Shown here one piece after another: positions 42,165 through 46,671 of a stretch of DNA of 46,671 nt. This DNA is from an uncultured Porphyromonadaceae bacterium. Its GTDB lineage: Bacteria > Bacteroidota > Bacteroidia > Bacteroidales > Muribaculaceae. Each line of letters begins with the position of its first letter. Position 1 is the first letter of the stretch. The notes below the pieces were generated by a model. It ran no database searches. It worked only from the letters and a program-made list of their open reading frames with translations, and was not told the origin of the DNA. The stretch spans positions 1 to 46,671 of the forward strand of contig CANSRU010000017.1 in the NCBI GenBank assembly GCA_947649495.1. The letters are read 5' to 3'. Position numbers and translations under genes: made by a program.

Positions 42165-42728
42165 CTATTTTGCGAGGTAGTCAAGCACCGATGCAAGGAA
42201 CTCGTTGCGGTGAGCGGCAGAACCTGACGATATGTGGTCGCAGTTGAACCATTTCACTCCGTTCATGCCCACAGTGTTGAGCACAAGTGGTGTGAAGTAA
42301 CCCTCCATGAACGGGCCGATAATCTCGCTGTCCTCCTCAGAAGTGGTGATCAGAGTGGTCTTTTCAATGTCGAGACATGGCATGAGAGCGCCCTCGGGGG
42401 TGGTGTCGTAGACAGTCCCTTTGAGAAAAACCTTGTCAATGAATCCCTTGAGCATAGCCGGCATCATGCCCCACCATATCGGGAAGATAAGAATGATATG
42501 GTCGGTGGTTTTGAGAGCCTGCTGGTAGCGCTTAACCTGCTCATCGAGAGTCTCCCCTTTGGAATAGAGTGCGAGGTTGGCGCTGTCGAGCACCGGATTG
42601 AATCCTTCGCCATATAGATTTATCACATCGTATTCGCGCCCCTCGGCAGTGAAGCGGTCGGTGATGGCCTGAAGAACTCCGTGGTTGTAACTCTTTTCGT
42701 AGGGATGACAGTAGACTATGGTGGTCAT
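42165..42728 (-). CDS. Flavodoxin-like NAD(P)H oxidoreductase
   Basis: The 187-residue protein is a flavodoxin-fold quinone or nitro-type reductase of the KefF/MdaB/NQO1 group. The N-terminus TTIVYCHPYEKSYNHGV is the FMN phosphate loop (HPxxxSxN), and ILIFPIWWGMMPAMLKGFIDKVFLKG is the hallmark PxWW segment with the flavin and NAD(P)H contacts. Start at the ATG 42728, just before that loop. It is probably a detoxifying reductase of electrophiles or quinones. It lies downstream of the GntR operon beyond the stem at 42791-42823; a promoter was not found. Confidence 0.85.
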   Translation of the reverse strand: MTTIVYCHPYEKSYNHGVLQAITDRFTAEGREYDVINLYGEGFNPVLDSANLALYSKGETLDEQVKRYQQALKTTDHIILIFPIWWGMMPAMLKGFIDKVFLKGTVYDTTPEGALMPCLDIEKTTLITTSEEDSEIIGPFMEGYFTPLVLNTVGMNGVKWFNCDHISSGSAAHRNEFLASVLDYLAK

Positions 42729-42790
42729 TGCAGAAAGCTCGTTAAAGGGTGATGAAATATTGTCAGGATTAACCGGACATATAGATAACA

Positions 42791-42823
42791 CACTCAGGCG
42801 CGGATTTGTTCCGCGCCTGAGTG
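42791..42823. terminator. Strong 14-bp stem after the GntR gene
   Basis: CACTCAGGCGCGGA at 42791-42804 pairs perfectly with 42810-42823 around a 5-nt loop. It lies 34 nt beyond the GntR stop, with only a weak T-rich tail on the minus strand. It probably ends the TraB-ABC-GntR transcript. Confidence 0.65.
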
Positions 42824-42856
42824 GAAAATAGTATGAAAAAATGCTGTGTGCCGGGG

Positions 42857-43213
42857 TCAGTCGGTGGAATTCCAGCGTTCGGTAATCTCATCTATGCCTA
42901 TGCCGAGCATCTTCATCTCGCGGAAGAGGTCGGTGAGTGTGTCGCTGAAAAATTCCTCGCGGCGGGTGAGGTTTACATTCTCTTTGGCATCGGCTGCAAG
43001 AAAGAATCCCATGCCACGCCGGGGGTATATTATGCCATGGTCCTGGAGGTATTCAAAGGCCTTGAGCACGGTGTGGGTATTGACGGCCATGCCCACCGCG
43101 AGCTCACGCACCGACGGTATGCGGCAGTCGGGGCTCCAGGCTCCTGACATGATGCAGGCGAAGCAGTAGTCTATAATCTGCCTGTATATCGGTTTATTGT
43201 CCTTAAAATCCAT
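42857..43213 (-). CDS. GntR-family regulator, YtrA type
   Basis: The 118-residue protein is a short GntR winged helix (PIYRQIIDYCFACIMSGAW, RIPSVRELAVGMAVNTHTVLKAFEYLQDHGIIYPRRGMGFF) with a short C-terminal helical tail (about 80-118) in place of an effector domain. This is the architecture of YtrA-like regulators, which control ABC transporter operons and themselves. It is the last gene of the operon; the ATG shares one base with the permease stop (TAATG). Its target is probably the palindrome at 45808-45831. Confidence 0.9.
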   Translation of the reverse strand: MDFKDNKPIYRQIIDYCFACIMSGAWSPDCRIPSVRELAVGMAVNTHTVLKAFEYLQDHGIIYPRRGMGFFLAADAKENVNLTRREEFFSDTLTDLFREMKMLGIGIDEITERWNSTD

Positions 43214-44013
43214 TATATTTGCTGGTTCTTTATGGTGCGGCAGGTAAGCACAATCATCAGTATCACATAGAGCAGGCAAATGGCACCTAATATTATGATG
43301 AACGGCTGCAAGGTGGCGGTGAGGTCTGTGGCAATGTGCTGCGCTATCTGTTCCGAGATCTCCTCGGGGTCGGCTCCGGCATTGGCCTGTGCATCGGCAA
43401 ATCCCATACGGAAAGCGATTACGGCGCCATATATGCCGGCAATCATGCTGGCCACGATAAGTGATACCACGGCCCATACCATGCCCATGAGGCTGCGGTT
43501 GGTGTCGCGCATCATCACCACGAACATACATGTGGCGAGGGGGACAAGGGTCTGTATCATGCCGGAAAGCTTGGTGAGTTTCGGCACTTCGAGTTGCGAT
43601 GCGAGCTGGATAATCTCGTTGTCGGAGGCTCCGAACAGAAACTCGAGGATATATGTGCACAGGTAGAACGGCAGGTATGTGAGCAGCGGTATGGACACCA
43701 TACAGTAGGTCACGATGAACGTGGACTTCTCGGCTGATGTGGCCGGAAGCAGGGTTTCGATGGCTTTGTTGGAGCGGCGTGCGAATACTATCGGGCCGAA
43801 GTAGCACATGAAACTCAGAATTATTGACAGCATGGAGCCGAGCATCGCTATGCCACCGGGCAGGCAGTTGAGAATGTAGGTTACGGCGCCTATGGCGAGC
43901 GACACGAGCGGGTAGACTATGATCTGTGTGCGCAGTGCCGGAGCGTAGTAGCCGGCCACGGCACCCACGCGGTGCCACGAGAAGCGGTCGTATGTGGAAA
44001 GTGTGGTTGTCAT
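43213..44013 (-). CDS. ABC-2-type membrane permease
   Basis: The 266-residue protein has about six hydrophobic helices and a soluble acidic loop (about 210-232, ADAQANAGADPEEISEQIAQHIA). It has no enzyme motifs and occupies the permease slot of a two-gene ABC system; the RRSNKAIETLLPATSAEKSTFIVTYC segment is typical of this permease type in Bacteroidota. The transported substrate is unknown, possibly an antimicrobial peptide or lipid-active compound. Overlaps: ATGA with the ATPase gene upstream, TAATG with the GntR gene downstream. Confidence 0.8.
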   Translation of the reverse strand: MTTTLSTYDRFSWHRVGAVAGYYAPALRTQIIVYPLVSLAIGAVTYILNCLPGGIAMLGSMLSIILSFMCYFGPIVFARRSNKAIETLLPATSAEKSTFIVTYCMVSIPLLTYLPFYLCTYILEFLFGASDNEIIQLASQLEVPKLTKLSGMIQTLVPLATCMFVVMMRDTNRSLMGMVWAVVSLIVASMIAGIYGAVIAFRMGFADAQANAGADPEEISEQIAQHIATDLTATLQPFIIILGAICLLYVILMIVLTCRTIKNQQI

Positions 44014-44858
44014 TGTTGTTGCGGTGTTTGGTTCAGTACATTAAGTAGATCTTGGGCTTTGGGGCTCTGGAGAGCGCTGTAGAGGAGGGTGTAGTTGAGG
44101 TCGGATGGCTGTCCTGATGTGTTTGGCACAATGGCATGGAAGCGTCCGAGCAGCGGTTCGGTGTAGATGGCTCCCTCGATGGGGAATGTGTCGCTTACGA
44201 ACGAGATGCGTTCTGATATGGTCCATACGGGCATGGACAGAATCATGGTGCCTTGGCGAAGCATCATCACGCTGTCGAAGAGTGATTCGAAGTCCCATAC
44301 GGTGTGGGTGGATATTATTACGGTCTGGTTTTCGGCTACGCATTGCGACAGCATCTGCAGCAGTGTGCGTTTGGCCGATATGTCGAGACCGTTGGCCGGC
44401 TCGTCGAGGAGCAGCACTTCAGTCTGGAGGGCAAGGGCATAAGCGAGGTAGGCTTTCTTCCGGTTGCCGAGCGAGAAGCTGTCGATTGGGTCGCTGTCGG
44501 ATATACCGAACGATTGAAGATTGGCGGCAAGCATATCCTTGTTGAAGTTGGGATAGAAGCATGCGTGGAGCCGTACCATATCCCGTATGGTCGGGAAGGG
44601 GAATGCCATCTCGTCTGTGATAACGAAACCTTTTTGCTGTACGGAGGGGAGGCGCAGTGCCGATGGTGTGCCGTCGATAAGGCACGACGATGCGGGAGTG
44701 GCTGTGCGCAGTCCGGCAATGGTGTGGAGCAGGGTGGTCTTCCCGGCTCCGTTTTCGCCTAAAAGCAGATGTATGCCCGGTGTTATTTCGGCGTTCACAT
44801 TGTGAAGCGCCTGCAGTCCCGATTTGTATCGGTAGTTGAGGTTTTGTAGGGTTATCAT
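44010..44858 (-). CDS. ABC transporter ATP-binding protein
   Basis: The 282-residue ATPase has Walker A GENGAGKTT (about 35-43), a diverged signature FSLGNRKKAYLAYAL in place of LSGGQ, Walker B EVLLLDEPANGLD and the H-loop IISTHTV. Start at 44858 (MITLQNLNYRY), the true N-terminus of the fold. The C-terminal about 80 residues are an extra domain. The diverged signature is common in YtrB/BcrA-like exporters. Its start is 10 nt after the TraB/GumN stop, so it is in the same operon. Confidence 0.9.
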   Translation of the reverse strand: MITLQNLNYRYKSGLQALHNVNAEITPGIHLLLGENGAGKTTLLHTIAGLRTATPASSCLIDGTPSALRLPSVQQKGFVITDEMAFPFPTIRDMVRLHACFYPNFNKDMLAANLQSFGISDSDPIDSFSLGNRKKAYLAYALALQTEVLLLDEPANGLDISAKRTLLQMLSQCVAENQTVIISTHTVWDFESLFDSVMMLRQGTMILSMPVWTISERISFVSDTFPIEGAIYTEPLLGRFHAIVPNTSGQPSDLNYTLLYSALQSPKAQDLLNVLNQTPQQQ

Positions 44859-44868
44859 ATAGCGAGGT

Positions 44869-45774
44869 TTATTTTGATTCAGGTGCAATGGGTTTGTCGA
44901 CCGGTGTCATTGTGAAGCCTTCGTTGCGAAGCATGTTTATAAGGCCTTTGTCGCCGGGAAGATGCCCGGCGCCTACTACTATCAGGGCTGATGCGGTGGG
45001 CAACAGTCCGAGTAGTATTTTTATCCAGCTGGCGTTACGCTGATATATCAGCCGGTCGGCTTCGGTTTCGTCCATGCCGCTTCCCGGTCTGAGCATGAGT
45101 TCGAGCATGCGGTCGAGGTCGGCGTCCATGTAGGCCTGCGCGAGTTGTCGGGCGAGCGATATGCCGTCGGTGTCAGGGTCGAGGTCGCGAAGCAGTGCCT
45201 TTACTTGCGATGATATGGGAGAGCCGTAGAGCATCTCTATTTGAAATTGGGGAGTTTCGAGACCGCCTACGGTTTTTCCCTCGGCTGTTGCCATGCGTTG
45301 GATTGTGGCGTCGAGTTGTTCGGCGGGGTTGAAGTCGGGGAATGCCCGGTTGCTTGTCAGCAGGGCGAGGGTGGTGGAGAGCACGGCGGGTTTCATCTGC
45401 TCGAACCCGGCAATGGATATGGGGGTGCCGCCTGCATATCTTGTCAGGCCTTCGGCCACAGTTGAAAGCTGTTGAGGAGTGAGCACCTTCGACAGTGTGC
45501 TGTCGGCGGGAGCCTGCATAGCCTTCAGGAGTAGAGCCTGCATCGAGGGTGTGTTCATCAGGTTCATATCCATTTCGCCATATACGGCATCGGCCTCCTT
45601 AAAAGCATTTAGCAGTCCTTGGGTGCGCTCTATGATGCTTGTCGGCGCAAGATGGTGGGTGCCGAAAATGTAGGATGGCTTCTCGAGACCGTTGCCCGAC
45701 ACTTTCCAGAGTATCTGAGCGTTGGCCGTGATGGCTCCAATCAGGATTGCGGTGAGTAGAAACAGCTTTTTCAT
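44869..45774 (-). CDS. TraB/GumN-family protein
   Basis: The 301-residue exported protein (signal peptide about 1-20, ending ANAQ) has the TraB/GumN domain with FGTHHLAP, the acidic EADAVYGEMDMN, GGLETPQFQIEML and VVGAGHLPG. These conserved Glu and His residues suggest a metal-dependent hydrolase of the Tiki/TraB superfamily, although activity is unproven. It is the first gene of the operon with the ABC transporter and GntR regulator, an association that may matter for envelope stress or peptide handling. A consensus promoter and a palindrome lie upstream. Confidence 0.88.
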   Translation of the reverse strand: MKKLFLLTAILIGAITANAQILWKVSGNGLEKPSYIFGTHHLAPTSIIERTQGLLNAFKEADAVYGEMDMNLMNTPSMQALLLKAMQAPADSTLSKVLTPQQLSTVAEGLTRYAGGTPISIAGFEQMKPAVLSTTLALLTSNRAFPDFNPAEQLDATIQRMATAEGKTVGGLETPQFQIEMLYGSPISSQVKALLRDLDPDTDGISLARQLAQAYMDADLDRMLELMLRPGSGMDETEADRLIYQRNASWIKILLGLLPTASALIVVGAGHLPGDKGLINMLRNEGFTMTPVDKPIAPESK

Positions 45775-45807
45775 GCGGAGAAATGTTAAGTACTATGTGT
45801 ATGGTGT

Positions 45808-45863
45808 GGTGTTGTAGTTGTGTACAACACCACAAAGGTACACACAATTTTCATATCTCCAAA
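45808..45863 (-). promoter_or_regulatory. Consensus promoter and palindromic operator of the TraB-ABC-GntR operon
   Basis: On the minus strand TTTG (complement of 45860-45863), a 19-nt spacer and TACCTTTG (complement of 45833-45840) match the consensus exactly. Immediately downstream, GGTGTTGTA at 45808-45816 and TACAACACC at 45823-45831 form a perfect 9-bp inverted repeat around a 6-nt spacer, spanning the expected start point near 45826. This is a likely site for the operon's own GntR regulator. Confidence 0.7.
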
Positions 45864-46178
45864 AAATCGTGAAAAAAATTATCAGTGGCAGCGGCATACG
45901 GTTTTCTCGTTCCCGTTTATAATCACGTCTGGAGCACGCAAGTAGGTGTCTGATTTTGCTAAAATATCCGGTGATTCTACACTATTTGTTATAGAGTTCG
46001 AGTTCTACGTGTGATTTGTATAATCGTTACAGAACCAGGAAAATGTGGCCGGATTCGTTGGCTATAACTCTTATAGTTCCCGAATAGCCAATCAGTGATA
46101 CATGGCGCACATGTAGTTCTTCGCTATTGCTCGCTTATCCGTTTAGGCATATACTTATGGGATTGGTTATTGCGGTAA
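45864..46178. other. Intergenic region without a confident gene
   Basis: No gene or RNA is recognised. A minus-strand open stretch of about 35 codons at 46027-46134 (with IGYSGTIRVIANESGHIFLVL near its end) looks protein-like but has no start codon and may be a gene remnant. The TraB operon promoter lies at the left end of this stretch. Confidence 0.4.
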
Positions 46179-46671
46179 CTATTTAAGAATTTCCCAATGG
46201 CCAAGTTTACGTCCGCCTACCCGACGAATATAGCCCTTTAACTTCAACTCGTTTATTGCTCTACTAATTGTGGAGCCTGACAAGCTTAACTTTACTATTA
46301 ATTGGTCTTTTGTGTCATGCGGAGATGATACAATAGCATTGTATACAGATATTGCAACTTGTCCAATATTACGGATTTTATCTTTTGTGTCATCTTTTGT
46401 GTCATCTTTTGTGTCATTTGAAACAAAAGAGTTTTTGGAAATCCTGACTCTCACAAGAAAGGCTGTTTCAAGTTCCAGATTGAAATTCGCATCTTCATTG
46501 CCATTAGCCTTTAATTCTTCCTGCACACGTTGGACACCTCTACTGAAACGGTTAACGAATCCGATGACTTTCATCGCTTCGGCGATAACGCCATTGCGAT
46601 AATCATTGACCCATGGGAAATTACGTGGATTAGCTTTTCCATAGAGACCACCGGGATTTAATATCTCAATT
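46179..46671 (-). CDS. ATP-binding / winged-helix protein, 3' part (cut by the right edge)
   Basis: The frame continues beyond the window; 163 C-terminal residues are visible. They begin IEILNPGGLYGKANP, a HATPase_c_4-type segment as in AlbA_2/Schlafen-like ATP-binding putative DNA-binding proteins. RFSRGVQRVQEEL and a basic stretch with DTKDDTKDDTKD follow, then a winged-helix domain (about the last 65 residues, QLIVKLSLSGSTISRAINELKLKGYIRRVGGRKLGHWEIL). Such proteins are common in Bacteroidota accessory DNA and may be regulators or defence-related. The repeated DTKD comes from a 12-bp tandem repeat. Confidence 0.8.
   Translation of the reverse strand, partial: IEILNPGGLYGKANPRNFPWVNDYRNGVIAEAMKVIGFVNRFSRGVQRVQEELKANGNEDANFNLELETAFLVRVRISKNSFVSNDTKDDTKDDTKDKIRNIGQVAISVYNAIVSSPHDTKDQLIVKLSLSGSTISRAINELKLKGYIRRVGGRKLGHWEILK
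46381..46416 (-). repeat. 12-bp tandem repeat, three copies
   Basis: TCTTTTGTGTCA is repeated three times at 46381-46392, 46393-46404 and 46405-46416, with a fourth copy at 46306-46317 in the same reading frame. Each encodes Asp-Thr-Lys-Asp in the ATP-binding protein. Confidence 0.9.

Noticed and set aside
43214-43978. Upstream extension of the GntR frame
   Set aside because: The first 255 codons run within the permease gene in another frame; the true protein starts at 43213.
42857-45774. Toxin-antitoxin or classic defence system
   Set aside because: The genes form an ABC exporter operon with its regulator; no nuclease, toxin or sensor domain is seen.
46027-46134. Protein-like minus-strand stretch of about 35 codons
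   Set aside because: No start codon and no recognised family; too short to call, so it is mentioned only as a possible remnant.

Overview
The window is chromosomal DNA of a gut Bacteroidales, most likely of the Muribaculaceae/Bacteroidaceae type. Supporting signs are many Bacteroidota promoters of the form TTG/TTTG-n19..20-TAnnTTTG, scarce Shine-Dalgarno sites, a SusC/SusD locus with surface lipoproteins, a fused FtcD, a long-form urocanase, an EFR1-type ferredoxin and a 7-alpha-hydroxysteroid dehydrogenase. I could not run a search, so the family-level placement is inference.

Layout. 1-1390 is a decayed strip: a tRNA/tmRNA 3'-end-like sequence with a terminator, an arginase-family gene reduced to its two ends, an MmcQ/YjbR gene with a premature stop, and an unassigned coding-like fragment. 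1393-7172 holds small membrane proteins under a striking 13-bp dyad, an EFR1 ferredoxin with a GNAT acetyltransferase, a divergent HxlR regulator/cupin pair, a two-gene micro-operon, a bile-acid HSDH, a short DUF2807 lipoprotein and a manganese catalase. 7572-14576 is a compact polysaccharide utilisation locus (SusC, SusD, GH18, DUF1735/LamG) resembling N-glycan-harvesting loci. A patatin follows, then a convergent DUF6291 gene.

15929-22808 is the histidine degradation operon ftcD-hutU-hutH-hutI, which takes histidine to glutamate and passes the formimino group to folate; it ends in a coupled C_GCxxG_C_C protein. Ion transport follows (K+/H+ antiporter, Ca2+ P-type ATPase, MgtE), with ksgA behind mgtE. 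Then come an S1/P1 nuclease, an NlpC/P60 peptidase, an orphan membrane-anchored protein, pepT-miaA and a second DUF6291 gene.

34465-36650 is the most unusual part. A lipoprotein gene lies between copies of a modular repeat built from many short hairpins with 2-4 nt loops, including a 226-bp direct repeat with about two differences. The rest comprises HU, a two-rhomboid plus EEP-phosphatase operon, an M3 peptidase, a flavodoxin-like oxidoreductase, a TraB/GumN-ABC-permease-GntR operon with a palindrome at its start, and the 3' end of an ATP-binding winged-helix protein cut by the right edge.

The strongest candidates for something undescribed are the hairpin-repeat island (34511-36600), the dyad-controlled micro-operon (1393-1872) and the DUF6291 paralogue pair.
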